Shown: positions 43,901-57,227, counted from the first letter of the stretch. The stretch is DNA of 64,000 nucleotides from Roridomyces roridus (GCA_029378245.1 JARKIF010000011.1:310001-374000), one strand, 5' to 3'. A program made the numbers and translations. Notes: generated from the sequence alone by a model not told the origin.

Positions 43901-45186
43901 ATGCCTTCTCTTTCCTTTGCCCAATCCTCCAACGCCTCGTTCGCCCCCAATTACATCCCCGTCGCCATCTTCGTCGGCGGCACGTCGGGGGTGGGCCAGG
44001 CCATGGCAGAGGCCTTCGCTCAGCAGATGAACGGCCGAGCACATATCATCCTCATCGGGCGGAGTGCTACCACTGCAGAGAAAATTATTGCTGGATTCCC
44101 CGCGGTCTCTGAGGAGGAAGGGTGTGCACACGAATTCGTGCGCTGCGATGGCCAGAGTATGCGGGAGGTGCAACGCGTCTGCGACGAACTCTGCGCTCGT
44201 CTGGAGCGCGTGAATTTTCTGGTGATTTCCGCTGCAGGGCCAGCGGCCAACTCGCTGGCTCAAGCGGGGGAGACGAAGGAGGGGTTGAACGCACATTTGG
44301 CTATGCGGTGCGCTTACACATGATTAATACAGCTTGGATTGTACTGAGATTCATCTTGCCGGACAGGTACTTCATGCGATACCTCTTCCTCAAGAACCTC
44401 ATTCCTCTTCTCCTCGGCGCAAGACAACGGGGCCAGAAGGCACATTTCATGACCGTCCTGGGTGCCGGCTTCGGAATTACTATGCCTACGACCGACCTCG
44501 GTCTGCATGAAGAAGTCCGCAGGTCATGGAGACTGATGAGGGGGCTGACGCCTTCCGTCGCAGCCGTCAAGGGGATGTTGCGCGGGGTGGCATATAACGA
44601 TGGACTCGTTGCGGTATGGCATTTGTATTCGCTTTGAGATGATTCTGACCTCTTTGCAGCACTTTGCCGCACGCAACCCAACCCTAGCCTTCACTCATAT
44701 CAGTCCTGGGCAAGTCCTCACCGCCGGCGGAGATTCGATTGGTTCACTCGGGTTATTATTCTCCCCGCTGAGATGGGTGGTGGATTGTTTGAGGCGGAGG
44801 TTCTTGTGTATTCCACAGGTATTTTCGCTGAAATTCTGGCCGAAATCATACTGACAGAATGAATGAAAAGGACGAGTGCGCGCAGTATATGTTCTACGCA
44901 CTCGTCGACGTGGACGCAGAGCAGGGCATGTTCATAAGCAACGAACGCGGTGAAATTGTTGGCTCGCGGGTTTTTGAATCCCAGGACGCCGATGCGGGGT
45001 GGAAGGGAAATGAAGTTGCGAACAAATCGGTGCGTGGTTCAATTATGTTTGTATTTGAGACTTATCCGAGGCCAGGGGGTACTCGAAGGGATCCAGGTCC
45101 AGGGGTACGGAGGGTCGGATGAAACTGTGAAAGCATTGATGGAGTATACGGAGGAGGCGTTGAGGGTGATTCTGCAGTTGAAATAA
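43901..45186 (+). CDS. SDR-family NAD(P)-binding oxidoreductase
   Basis: Five exons (43901-44307, 44367-44613, 44660-44818, 44871-45029, 45076-45186) give 360 aa and sum in frame. The Rossmann start is VAIFVGGTSGVGQAMAEAF with a GGTSGVG cofactor motif; ISAAGP replaces the usual NAG. Further on are RYFMRYLFLKNLIPLL, FMTVLGAGFG and THISPGQVLT, where the last is the usual SDR Pro-Gly turn. The YxxxK pair is not obvious (SVAAVKG occupies the position), so this belongs to an atypical fungal SDR group. Substrate unknown, cytosolic by lack of a leader. Confidence 0.8.
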
Positions 45187-46559
45187 CTGTAGAAAATCTC
45201 AGCCGGGGACCCATTGACAAGAGCTCGGTGGAACTCTGATCGACCAGAAAAATTCATTGTAGACGCTCTCGTACTCACACCAGGGTCTCGACAAAGATAA
45301 ATAGTCGTATGGGACGCGTTGTCGGGCAGATGGACGATGTTTTCAGCTTAGATAACGAGACCGAGGCTCTCGGTGGTCGCTCAGTTGCGCGACCGACATC
45401 GTGGCAGAAGACAAGAGCGGCACAGCCCTTGTCAAACAGGCACAAAACATGAACAATTGCAAGATTGTTCCACTGTGATCCAAATCTGATTGACTGCACG
45501 TTTGATCGTGCCGCTCTCCCGGTCGTCTCGCAGATGTTTCCAGCTAAATGCAAAATCGTAGGCCATCAGGAATCCGACAGCTCAAGCAACGAGATCTGGT
45601 TCAATGTATTGAAGACCAATACCAGTCACAGGTAGAAGTAGCCTTCGGAAGCTTCTCGAACGTTCATTCCAATGTCTAAGTAATTTCGGTGCAGGTAAAT
45701 TTACTTCCGGAGTGTGGAAAACCCGTATCAGTCCCTAGCGGAGTTTGGAAGCTTATCCAACATTGATTCTAATTTCTATCACCCTCCGGACATTTCAGCC
45801 GCCGGTAGGTAAGTAAATTTACTCTGCTTCTAGAGGTGTGCTTGACACTCTGAGCTGTGACAGTCATTGGGAGACGGAGACCACGATTCCCACAACTCCT
45901 GATGCGAGAGGTCGACGATTCATGACCCTGTTCGGCATATTACGGCAATCAAACGGAGCGGGAACAGATCAGGAAGGTATTTGCTCGGGCATCTGGATCT
46001 TCTTCCGCAACGTCCATCTGCTTTCTTTCGCTCAGTGCATCATCGAGCTATTCCGTCTCCCTTGCACTGTCGGCCAACCTGATCACAGGTTTCTCGTGAG
46101 TACGATTGACTCATCCACGATCCGTTCTGTGCTGACCAAAGCGCTGACAGTGGCACTGTGACGTGAATTGCATTATGAATCCACTCACATTATTCAGAAC
46201 TTCAACTGATGCATGGCGCAAGTGTCATCCGCCAATTGGTTTCAAACGCGCATGACAGCGAACGGAATCCGCCCCATTGTATGGATCCTGCAAGGTGGAC
46301 AAGTTGGCCGTACGTATCTGGTGTATGTAAGGTTTGCATTGGGTTTCAACTACTGATCGTTTATTCACTGCGTATTCTGGTTCTTCACAAATGACGAGGA
46401 GCCACGTACCCCTTTACCAATTACCGTCGATCATCGTGATTATGCGGAACGCTTTCGCTTGCTCAGCAACGCCGCGCGTCGCGAGGAGATTTTGCCTATT
46501 TGGGCGACATATTGCACAACCCCTGGGCCTTTTAACCGATCGCTTATGTAGACGAGGCG
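45187..46559. other. Intergenic interval with a weak ~100 bp repeat
   Basis: Around 45650-45840 two imperfect copies share GGAAGCTT, ATTCYAATKTCTA and GTAAATTTACTYY. No gene. A plus frame at 45838-46161 has no domain. The last 100 bp are the OYE promoter. Confidence 0.4.
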
Positions 46560-46566
46560 TATAAAA
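46560..46566 (+). promoter_or_regulatory. TATA box of the old yellow enzyme gene
   Basis: TATAAAA lies 44 nt upstream of the start codon at 46610. Confidence 0.65.
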
Positions 46567-46609
46567 GGGTCGATGGTCGTCGTCGATATCTCATCCCATC
46601 TCTCTCTCA

Positions 46610-48042
<1,433 letters not shown>

Positions 48043-48710
48043 ATTTAGATTATGGAAAATAGAAGAATAAATGGGACACTTGGGGCTGCCTTCATGTTAC
48101 ATACAACACCCAGTTGCGCCAGGTGTGCACATCCCCAATGATGTGGCGATGGGAGCCCGTTCGATTCGGACTGGGGTGCTGCTGTCTCCCGAGTTGTGGC
48201 TTTTTGCAATTGACCGAGAGCTCTGCTTTGCAGGCTGACGGACCAGGTTGAGAGAATCTCGCGGAAAATTAGTACAGGGAGTGGGGCCATATCTCCTCTC
48301 GAGTCGTATGCAAGTATCGGTGACGGTCAGAGAAAGTACGAGAACTCCCTAGCCGCAAAGACGCACGTAACCTGTCATAAAACTTGGGAGTACGGGCGCG
48401 AAAAAAAGGCCGACCAAGCAGTCTCGTGTGTTCCAGAATTTGACGATAAAAGCCTGGAGTCGGCCGCAAGAGCAATCAACGTCGTGACGTGCATGTGCGT
48501 GCCGAGTTCGGATCATCTTGTCACATCCTGTCACATCTTGTCACATCACCTCTGTATCAACTCTGTATCGCCTCTTGACCCTTGACCACCACCATGCAAC
48601 TGCCGGATGAAAAGAACTCGATCGACTACCGCTGTCTGTGGGGCAGACCGCGGAAGGGTGACGGAGCAAGATGCCCAGCTCCAGGTTCTTGCAAACGGGG
48701 CAACTCAATA
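48043..48710. other. Intergenic interval
   Basis: No gene. Contains three near-identical TCACATCYTG words around 48521-48545, a small tandem repeat. Confidence 0.4.
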
Positions 48711-49022
48711 GAGCGTATTGGATTTGGAAAAAACTGCACTTTAAGCGAAATTTCGGTTAAAGTGGAGCGGATTTCGTGAAATCCCAAAGTTGATGGAGAG
48801 CAGTAAATCGCGAGTCTCTTGTTCATTTCAGGTCCAGCAGACGTGGAAGCAAAACAGGTGTTTACACACTCATCTCTGGGAATGTCCTCTGCAAAGACTC
48901 GCAGAACGGTGGCGAGCTTGCTTCAGGGCGAGATCATCCCCATCAATTTTGTCGAAACTCGCTTAATCCTAAGCGAGTTTCGTTCGACAGAAATTCCACT
49001 TTTTTCGAGATCCAATACGCTC
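48711..49022. mobile_element. Tc1/mariner-type MITE
   Basis: 312 bp with inverted ends: GAGCGTATTGGAT at the left and its complement at the right, extended by a GAAAAAA block after two mismatches. TA flanks both ends, the target duplication of Tc1/mariner-type elements. Near the right end a 13 bp perfect hairpin stem (CGAAACTCGCTTA and complement) surrounds ATCC. No coding capacity. Confidence 0.75.
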
Positions 49023-49185
49023 TAATGACTCGGTCCCGACGTGATTCGGAGTCGCTTCCGGACAATCGGTGCTGACGGCAAAACGGGGACGCACTTGGAT
49101 CATCATGGATGACTAAGTAGGAGGGAAAATCTCTTAAATATCCGCCAATCTGTCGCTATCTTCCTTCCTTCTCCTCCCATCATCC

Positions 49186-49959
49186 ATGTCTGCCACCGAC
49201 AAAATCGTTCTCGTTACCGGCGCCAACAAAGGTATTATCATATCTTCCTCATCGGCCCAATTCACCCAGATCTACGTACCAGGCATCGGCCTCGAAATCG
49301 CAAAACAACTCGCATCGCTCCAAGGGCACCACGTTCTCATCGGCAGCCGCGACGCCGAGCGCGGTGTCGAGGCCGCAGAATCTCTCGGGCTGCCCAACGT
49401 CGAACCTCTCACCATCGACGTCTCCTCCGACGCTTCTATCGCCTCCGCTGCCGAGCTCATCAAATCGAAATACGGGCGCCTTGACATCCTCATCAACAAT
49501 GCAGGCATCTTGCAAGACATCCAAGGCGGCCCACCCACACGCGCCCGTTTCGAAGAGACGTTTTCGGTCAACGCGTTTGGGGCGGCACTCACGACCGAGG
49601 CTCTCATCCCCCTCCTCGAGCAGTCGAGTGCCGCACGGGTCGTTTTTGTCTCATCCGACCTTGGCTCGCTCACCTTCCGTGCTGACCCCGAAGGCCGGAA
49701 TGTCGATATTCCGGCGGTGGTGTACCGCAGTAGCAAGGCTGCGATGAATATGATCGCATTGGCGTATGCGGCGCGGTTTAGGGAGCGGGGGTGGAAGGTT
49801 AATGTGCATAATCCGGGCTGGACCAAGACGGATTTGAACTATAACCGTGGCACGGGGACGGTGGAGGATGCGGCCAAGGGCGCGGTGAGGCTTGCGCTGC
49901 TTGGCCCGGATGGTGAGACGGGGACGTATTCGGAGAAGGAGGGTGTAATTCCCTGGTAG
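49186..49959 (+). CDS. Short-chain dehydrogenase, carbonyl-reductase type
   Basis: Two exons (49186-49231, 49283-49959; 51 nt intron) give 240 aa. The intron splits the cofactor motif: GANKG in exon 1 joins IGLEIAKQL in exon 2. Other landmarks are INNAG, VNAFGAALTTEAL, FVSSDLGSL with the catalytic Ser, and YRSSKAAMNM with YxxxK. VHNPGWTKTDLN follows. A carbonyl reductase-like NADPH-dependent SDR; substrate unknown. A dead LINE starts only about 45 bp beyond the stop codon, so the 3' UTR may have been altered. Confidence 0.9.
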   Translation: MSATDKIVLVTGANKGIIISSSSAQFTQIYVPGIGLEIAKQLASLQGHHVLIGSRDAERGVEAAESLGLPNVEPLTIDVSSDASIASAAELIKSKYGRLDILINNAGILQDIQGGPPTRARFEETFSVNAFGAALTTEALIPLLEQSSAARVVFVSSDLGSLTFRADPEGRNVDIPAVVYRSSKAAMNMIALAYAARFRERGWKVNVHNPGWTKTDLNYNRGTGTVEDAAKGAVRLALLGPDGETGTYSEKEGVIPW

Positions 49960-50004
49960 TGCGTGTGTTCTCTTTCTACTTGTTCATGCGTCTCTGTGGA
50001 ATAA

Positions 50005-53000
50005 ATGGTATCACAACGACCGCCTTCCCCTCCCCGACATTACCCTCGGAGACTGGAACTTTGTGGAAGATGGCCAAGACAGACTCTCCGGGGCCAGTGA
50101 CTCAGTCCCCGAAAGTTTCATGAAACTCAAATCCCTATTCCAAATGGAGGATGGATGGCGGAATACATTCCCTGACCAAAACAATACACCTGCGTACAGC
50201 ATAGACTCAATGCCGCCACAAATGCCCTCCATATGTCGCAATCTAGAATTGACAGAATCTATGTACAGCACCAGAACTTCGCGGTGTGCCGAGGATGGAG
50301 AATCGAAAACACTGCAATCAAAACGGACCACAGGCTAGTTACAGCTCAACTAGTGATCCGCGAGGACTTGAAGCCAGGAAAAGGATGACCCAGCTTGCCA
50401 CTGTACCTGCTCAAGACCCAGAAATTCACGAAGGAGATACACCGTCTTGGAAAGATACTCGCCACAGAAAAAAATGAATTGGCTGAGGCAAACCGGACGG
50501 ATGAAAACAACATCCAGGTACTGTGGCATAAGTTCAAACAGAGTTCCATGGCACACTCCAAAACATGCTCGATACTAGTCGAGGACGAGGAGATCAGGAA
50601 AATCCGCACCTGGAAAGCACAACTACAGCTAACAATCCACGACCAAGATATGCCCCACGAAGATCGATGCCTCGCCGCATACATGTTGGAGAATAAAATC
50701 AATCAGACACTCACTGAACGCGCTCGGAAAAAAACAGATATGATCAAAGTTAAATATGACGTGGCAGGCGAAACTCTACAGAGTCGCCACTGGACACGGT
50801 CAGCGGCGGGCTACCACCTGAAAGAGAGTATTCAGGAATTTGAAGTGCCCACCACCAGAGGAGGTGCACCAAGATACGAAATGAGGCCCAAAGCCATGGC
50901 TGAACTGGGCCGACACTACCATGAGGGAATACAGGCAAAGGACATGCCTGATTCATACCACAAAACACTCTCGACATGGAGGGTGCTGGAACAGTACGAC
51001 ACTCACCTCTTGCAAGATCAGCACGATAAGATGAACAAGTCCTTGGATACCTCGGAGATCGAGGCGGCCCTGAAGGCCTCGAAGAACGGCTCAGCACCCG
51101 GAATTGATGGGCTTCCTTATGAGTTCTATAAGTGGCTCGTCATTGAAAATAAACAAGCTGTCGAGAAAGATAAAGAAACTTGGGATGTGCTCGACATTCT
51201 TGATGCCGTGTTAAGGACATACAGAAGAACGGTATTGCTCCAGGAGCACAATTCAACACCGGATGGTTGTGCCCAATATACAAGAAAGGCGACCGCTCGA
51301 AGATAGCCAACTATAGACCTATCACGCTCCTCAACGTGGATTATAAACTCTTGACAAAGGCACACTCACTCAGGTTGGCAGAAATTGCCCCAAATCTCAT
51401 CCATCGTGATCAAGCGGGGTTCATCAAAGGAAGGAAAATTGAGGACCAAATTAAGCAAATGAAACACCTGCTTGACTACGCCGAAGCGACAGAGGAGAAT
51501 GGGATCATCCTGGCCTTAGATCAGGAAAAGGCCTATGACAGAGTTGACCGTGAATACCTCACCAAGGTGCTCGAAAAGATGAGATTCCCCGAGGAGTTCA
51601 TGATGCTCATCAAGAACATGTACACAAATGCCGCAACCCGGGTTATGGTTAATGGAGAGCTGAGCAAACCATTTACCGTTACAAGGGGCGTACGCCAAGG
51701 TGACCCGCTTTCCTGTCTTCTGTTCAATCTTGCAATTGAACCCCTTGCATGCCTCCTACGGAAGTCTGACCTGAAAGGCGTAAACATCCCCGGAACCGAA
51801 AGAAGGCTACTTCTCTCCCTGTTTGCCGATGACACGACGATCTACCTGGCAAGTACAGATTCATGGACCACGCTCTGGGAGATTCTGGAACTGTGGTGCT
51901 CGGCATCAACAGCGAAATTCAACAAACAGAAAACGGTGGTCTTACCCTTTGGATCCCCAGCCTACAGACAAAAAATTACTGTAACACGAGCTTTCAATGA
52001 AGAGTCCGGGAGTTTTGAAGATGAGCTCACAGTGGTCGCAGATGGACAATCCTGCCGTGTTCTTGGAGCTTGGATCGGGAACAGTATCAATTACACGACA
52101 CCATGGCCCAGAATCCTGGAGGAGGTTTCAAGAGCACTCACGAGATGGAACACCCGCAACCTCTCCCTGGAGGGACGGCGACACATCATTAACATGGTAA
52201 TCGGAGGAAAGACTCAATTCCTCACCCGTGTGCAAGGTATGCCCAAAGAAATAGAGACATCTCTGATCAGGACACGAGACTACTTCCTGTGGGAAGGGAA
52301 GAAAGCCCGCATTGCCCACCAGACTATGAGTCGACCACTGCTGGAGGGAGGCAAACAAATCCTAGACATTGAATCCAGGAACGAAGCAATTGACCTGTGG
52401 AACGCCAAGGAATTCTTACGAGACGATGCCGAACGAGCAAATTGGGCGTACCTCGCTGAGAGCACAATAGCTCACAGATGGAACATGGGCCAACCGGAGA
52501 GAAAGCAAGGGCTCCTATCGAAGGTGTTCTTACAAAACATCCATATCCCGAGCTGGAGGACAAGCCCGTTGGCCGACGATCTCAAGCACATGGTAAAGAC
52601 AGCCAAGAAATATGACTTACAGTTCACGGCACTCTCCATATCCAAGGAGATACAGCTTGAAATGCCAATATGGTCACACATCGGGCTGAACGAGAAGGAG
52701 TTTGGGAAAATCAGTCGCAGAAAAGCCGTGAAATGCCTGAGGCAAAAGCACAAAACCCACTCGGTACGAGACATCCTCCAGATTGCTCAACGGAGGACAA
52801 CCATCCCCAGGCACCCCCATATGATCAATCCGTCGGGAATGAGCCGGAAGAACTGTGGCTGCCCTCCGTGCAAGAGGGAACGAACAGAGTACGGCTGCGA
52901 AGACTCAGGTGAGTGTGTTGAAGCTGCAAAGGCAATCATTGCCTGCCTTCACCCCAAATGGAATCCGTTGGTCGCAAGTAACGACTGGTGCGAGACACTG

Positions 53001-53140
53001 GCCCTGACCGATGGTGAAATAGTGAGCAACCGCTCGAGAGATGGTGACGGATGCAATAGCCAAGTTTGCGACAAAGTCGATACCGATAGTTCCTCTTCAA
53101 ATCCCTCCCGTCAGAATGGTCCTAACAGCAAACAGAGGGC
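50005..53140 (+). mobile_element. Dead LINE retrotransposon (endonuclease end plus reverse transcriptase)
   Basis: The element is truncated at the 5' end inside the AP-endonuclease domain (ITLGDWNFVEDGQDR, then SRIDRIYVQHQNF, IKTDHRLVTAQLVI). It continues through a linker into a reverse transcriptase: NGIAPGAQFNTGWLCPIYKK, NYRPITLLNVDYKLLTK, QAGFIKGRKI, LALDQEKAYDRVD, TRGVRQGDPLSCLLFNLAIE and catalytic LFADDTTIY. A Cys-rich segment near the end (NCGCPPCKRERTEYGCE) may be a zinc knuckle. It is inactive: a 1 nt shift near 50178, TGA at 50386-50388 in the endonuclease-RT frame, and a 1 nt deletion near 51212. The intact part of the RT frame is 51267-53162, whose last codons already come from the neighbouring mannanase gene. 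No poly(A) or target duplication is visible. Confidence 0.88.
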
Positions 53141-54551
53141 CAGCATGTACGAGTACGGGTAGTCAAAGTCCCCAGGGACATTCAGGAACCCCTCGTCCCC
53201 AATAGCCACGAGGTGGTTCTTGTCTATGGACTTGATGAACGCGGATATCTCGGAGGCCTAGTTGGTGATCACGGTGTTGTTGCACGTGGGCGAGGGCTGC
53301 GCATGCGTGTTGGTGCCTTGACATCTCGGTTCGTTGGCTATAAGCATTATAGCGAAGTGAGTTTAGCTGGAGAACTGAGGGACTCGGAGGACGTACAGAG
53401 CTCCCAGGCCATAATCGTAGGCTCGTTGAGGTAGCGCGTCACGACGGCCTGCACGTAGCTCTTGTACGCAGCGATGAGGGTCGGGTTGGTGAAAAATACG
53501 TCGTGGAATCTGTACTAGCTGAATACCAACCCAGAGTGAGCACGATCGACTTACTGCCCAGGGCCCAGAATCTGCTGGGTGTAGACGTCCATTCCACCAA
53601 AGTCAGACCAGTTGTTGGTCCTACGTACAAATCAAGTCAATCTCGATTGAAACCGGCAAAGGAGACGTACAGAACGACGATAAGACGGAGTCCGTGTGCC
53701 TTGGCCGCCGCGATGACGGTATCTGCGGAAAATTTAGTCACGCTGAAGCTGAAGAACACACAGATTGCCAACACACCGAGATATCCGAGACCGTCGGCGC
53801 CAGTGTTAACAGTCGCGGTCGTGCCATTCCAGAGGTGGAAGTAGATTCCGGTGGGAGTCGTCACCTCGTTAAAGCCCCTGAAATATGTAAATATGCGTCT
53901 CATAGCCACAAAATTTCTCTTACATGGTTCTGTCCGCGCGGGCTCAGCAAACGATTAACAGAGAAAGACCACACGCACCGCACAGTCGTCGCACCGCTGT
54001 TAACAATGTCGTTGAGCGCAGTGTTGACATCCGCGGCGCCGAAACCAAAGAGCGACAACCAGTATGAGTTTGATCTAAAATGAGGTTATGATGCCGCGCG
54101 TTCTCCGGGTGAGCTGAGGCGTACTTACCCAACTACAGTGTAGGGCGCGCCATTGAGAGCGAACTTGGTTCCAGAGGTCTTGACGAAACCGGTCGCGCTG
54201 GGGTGGATGCAGTCGAGGTCGGGCGCTGCTAGTGCTCGTACTTTTCACGCTCGAGACGCTGGTGGTGGTGGTGGTAGTTGTGTGGGTGATGGTTGTGGTG
54301 CCACTGGATGTCGCCGTCGTCGTGGCATCCCCAGGAAGACATTGGAAAAACCATTCACTAAGCGAGACGCAGGTCGTTCCAGAGACGCAGGCTTCATGAC
54401 CATTGAGAAACGAGCGACAATCAAGTGAAGAAAAAAAAAACATACTGGTCGAACCTGTGTACCCTTCACCTCCGCATTGGCCGTATATTGCGACTTGAGC
54501 AAGCACAGTGGTGCAGAAAAGAGCTGCTGCGAGGAGAGTCGTGCGTATCAT
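53141..54551 (-). pseudogene. CBM1-GH5 beta-1,4-mannanase pseudogene
   Basis: Starts at 54551 with a signal peptide ([19 protein letters not shown]), then a complete CBM1 ([31 protein letters not shown]), a Thr/Ser linker and a GH5_7-type catalytic domain: [76 protein letters not shown] with the acid/base Glu in NEP. Seven introns splice well. Two lesions kill it: TAG at 53258-53260 where family members have Trp ([15 protein letters not shown]), and loss of everything after GDFDYPYSY at about 53141, where LINE sequence begins. The C-terminal half with the nucleophile Glu is absent between the LINE and the upstream SDR. It would have been a secreted plant-mannan-degrading enzyme. Confidence 0.88.
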
Positions 54552-54601
54552 CGTGCCTCGTGGACAGTAGTCCGTCGAGCGCAGCCTTATATGCCAGTGC
54601 A

Positions 54602-54959
54602 CTCCCGGCCGCCATCCGGACCATCTTCGCCTGAGACTCGGAAACGCGCGCAGGATGCAGTCACGCCACTATTAGCCCGAGATGGCAACCGGCAAATCAA
54701 CAAACACGATTGGGAGGTGATCAGGAGACTGCCAGATATGGTATTGATGTGTCCATGAACGGACAGATGTTTTCCGTACCTAGGCCATTTGGATGTTGCA
54801 ACACCCCGAGGAGGTCGCGAATGGTGGAAATACAGGCGGTGGTGCAAGACAAGCCACGTTTGATGCATGATGAGAATCTGGTATCAAACAAGGCGTCTAC
54901 TCTCGTCCCCCTCAATCCAACACCGAAGCGCTAAAAACAAGAGCAGTCAAACGGTGATC
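54602..54959. other. Intergenic interval
   Basis: Shared upstream region of the mannanase pseudogene and 3' end of the F-box-like gene; no gene or repeat seen. Confidence 0.4.
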
Positions 54960-55874
54960 TCAGTATTTACGAAGTGACGCACGGTCTTCAACCTCCCCAG
55001 CCCTTCGCATTCCAACGAACGTCTCCGCCCTCGCCCAATAGTCGTCACCCGTCAACGCGCCCTGATGCCAGTCCTTGATATATTCAAAACACGCCATCCA
55101 GACCACCCGAGGGTCACGCGCAACCTCCGTCGGGACAGACACATGCGGTCGTCCTATTCCATCTGCCAGCAGAACGACTACTCGGAGACGTGACAGTGTG
55201 CGGGGGCGGAGGAAGTCGACGAGGCCGGCGAGTTCGTGGGAGCTGCTCAAGATGGTTGCGTTGAAAGCAACATGGGTGAGATGCGGCATGGATTCCAGGC
55301 CAGAGAGCAACTCGGTCGTCGGCACCGAATCGCATATCTCGAGATGCGTGATGCCAGAGAAGACGGGGTGGGTAAAGTCTACGGGGCCCTCACCAAATAG
55401 GTCCGAGATAGAGCAATACAGCCGTTTGAGTGGCAAGGACGAGATGGCATCCAGAGTAACCCCATTCGCCCATAGATCTTCCAATGAAGAGCAGGCAGAG
55501 AAGAGGAAACTCTCCATCTCACCTCTGCCATGTAGGCACAGATGGCGCACGGAGGTTTTCAAAAGTGATGGTGGGACCGAAAAAATACGAGGGTAGTTCT
55601 TGATATCTTCACGATGAGGATATGCACGGGCTCCACCTGGACCTTCGGGGTCGTCGGAGTAGAGAAGGATCCGGTATAGAAGGTGATGTACCCTAAATGA
55701 ACGCGAGGATGAGCGAAGGGAGTGTCAGGTGCGGTAGTCTTCCGACCATTCTTTGACGCGCCATGCGACCAGCATGAGTCGAGGGACGCACAGCGGTTCT
55801 GTGTAGGCAGCCAGCTCGAAGATGACTTGCTCCAATTCCAGCGGCAGCAGCGGTTCAAGAGACCGAGGGGACAT
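54960..55874 (-). CDS. F-box/LRR-like protein
   Basis: Two exons (55874-55747 and 55692-54960; 54 nt intron with TTCATTTAG acceptor) give 286 aa. The N-terminus (SLEPLLPLELEQVIFELAAY, CVPRLMLVAWRVKEWV) has the spacing of fungal F-box-like domains. The remainder is leucine-rich with repeat-like stretches: TSVRHLCLHG, CSSLEDLWANG, ISSLPLKRLYCSIS, GITHLEICDSVP and MPHLTHVAFNATI. Such proteins are numerous in agarics and are usually taken as SCF ubiquitin ligase adaptors; the target is unknown. The C-terminus (EYIKDWHQGALTGDDYW) is typical of that group in mushrooms. Confidence 0.8.
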
Positions 55875-56218
55875 CTATCCAAAGTATTAGCAGGTAGTCC
55901 ACGGAAGTCTGAGTGGAGGAAGAGCTTGCCTGACTCGAGGGGTGGAGAACGAGGAGCGTTCGGGGCAAGGAGAAGACCGCTGACTAAGACTGATGTCGGC
56001 TATTCGTAATTCGCCGGCACGGAACGCGAACACAAGATTCTGATTCTGAATTCAAAGCTCAGAAACGCTAGCGCTCACACACTGGGAAGAAAAATCAACC
56101 TCCACTCCATTGCGCATCCCGACATTACAAAAAAGAACTACAGATTAAGTGTAAATTCGCGTACAGTACTTTAACTTCATTCATCCAATTAAGATACCAC
56201 CCCAAGATCGTTAGTCGT
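55875..56218. other. Intergenic interval
   Basis: Upstream of the F-box-like gene and 3' flank of the secreted protein gene. No gene seen. Confidence 0.4.
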
Positions 56219-57124
56219 TTAATCAAGCTCGTCAAAGCTAAGCTCGCGGCGGAAGAGGCTCTCGAGCTTCTCGATGGCAGCCTCGGCGCCCTGGGTCGCC
56301 GCAAGGCCCGCAACAACACCAGCAAGGCCCTTGCCGACGGAGGAGGAGATGGCCGCGCGCTTGTCGACGCTGTTGGAAGGGAGGGTACCGATCCACTCGA
56401 GGAGGGTGTTGACCTCATCGTCGGACAGGTCGGCCAAAGCGCGCTTGGAAGACGCAGTGGACGAGTCGGAGCTGGAGCCGAAGAGCTTGCCGATGACGGC
56501 GCTGATGCCGAGACCCCCGAGAGCGCTGCCGAGGCCGTCTGCGACACCGTTGCCGAGGACAGAGCCGATACCCTTCTCGGCAACCTTGGCAGCGTCACCG
56601 ACGACGGTGCCAGCGACGGAGCGCTTGCTGGATTGGCCAGCGACGGCGTTGACACTGGATAAAAGATGAGAGGATTTTCGAGGAGGGACATTGATAAGAC
56701 GCACCCCTCGACTGCGGCGCCCGAGGCGACACCACCGAGGACAGCGTTCTTGATGACACTCTCGAGGGACTCGCCACCAGCGCCGACGAGCTTCTCGAGG
56801 AGGCCGGCGAGGCCTGCACGGGCTTCGAGGTCACGGCGGCTGAAAAAAAACGGATTAGATAGCTGACATTTGGAAGAAGTAAAGGCCGACGCACGAGGTG
56901 GAAGACGAGTCACTGCTGCCCTCGCCCAAAAGGCTCAGGAGACCGGTGATAGCACCACCGCTGAGGAGGCCCTTGCCGAGGGACTTGGCGAGGTCGCCGA
57001 GGGCACCGGCAGGGAGGGACAAGCGGGCTTCGAGCTCACGGGCTTGGACGGCCTCCTGGGAGAGCGGAGCGGCCAACGCGGAGGAAGCGAGGAGGAGGGA
57101 AACGACGGCGGTCTTGGCGTACAT
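56219..57124 (-). CDS. Secreted Gly/Ala-rich protein with repeated dibasic sites
   Basis: Three exons (57124-56895, 56839-56705, 56654-56219) give 266 aa. A clear signal peptide (MYAKTAVVSLLLASSALAAP) is followed by segments of Gly/Ala/Leu/Val-rich helix separated by basic sites: RELEARLSLPAGA, RRDLEARAGLAGL, SSKRSVAGTVVG, SSKRALADLSDDEV, VDKRAAISSSV and FRRELSFDELD at the C-terminus. Three KR and two RR sites fit Kex2 cleavage, so the product may be processed into peptides. Two GSSSDSS(T) motifs also recur. No known domain; no Cys pattern of small effectors. A 50 nt 5' UTR intron (57228-57277) and a TATA box at 57345-57351 support an expressed gene. Confidence 0.8.
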
Positions 57125-57227
57125 TGTGATTTGAAAAGGTGTGGTGGTAGTTGAAAGAAGGAAGAATAAAAGTAGTTGGGCGAAGTGAATGTAAAGATGC
57201 GACTGGAAGAATGAAAGGTTGAAAAGA

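Noticed and set aside
49272..49826. Minus-strand frames under the SDR gene
   Set aside because: Shadows of the plus-strand SDR, whose motifs are unambiguous.
51267..53162. Intact 631-codon reverse transcriptase gene
   Set aside because: Upstream frameshifts and a nonsense codon separate it from the endonuclease and RT N-terminus, and its last codons are antisense mannanase sequence.
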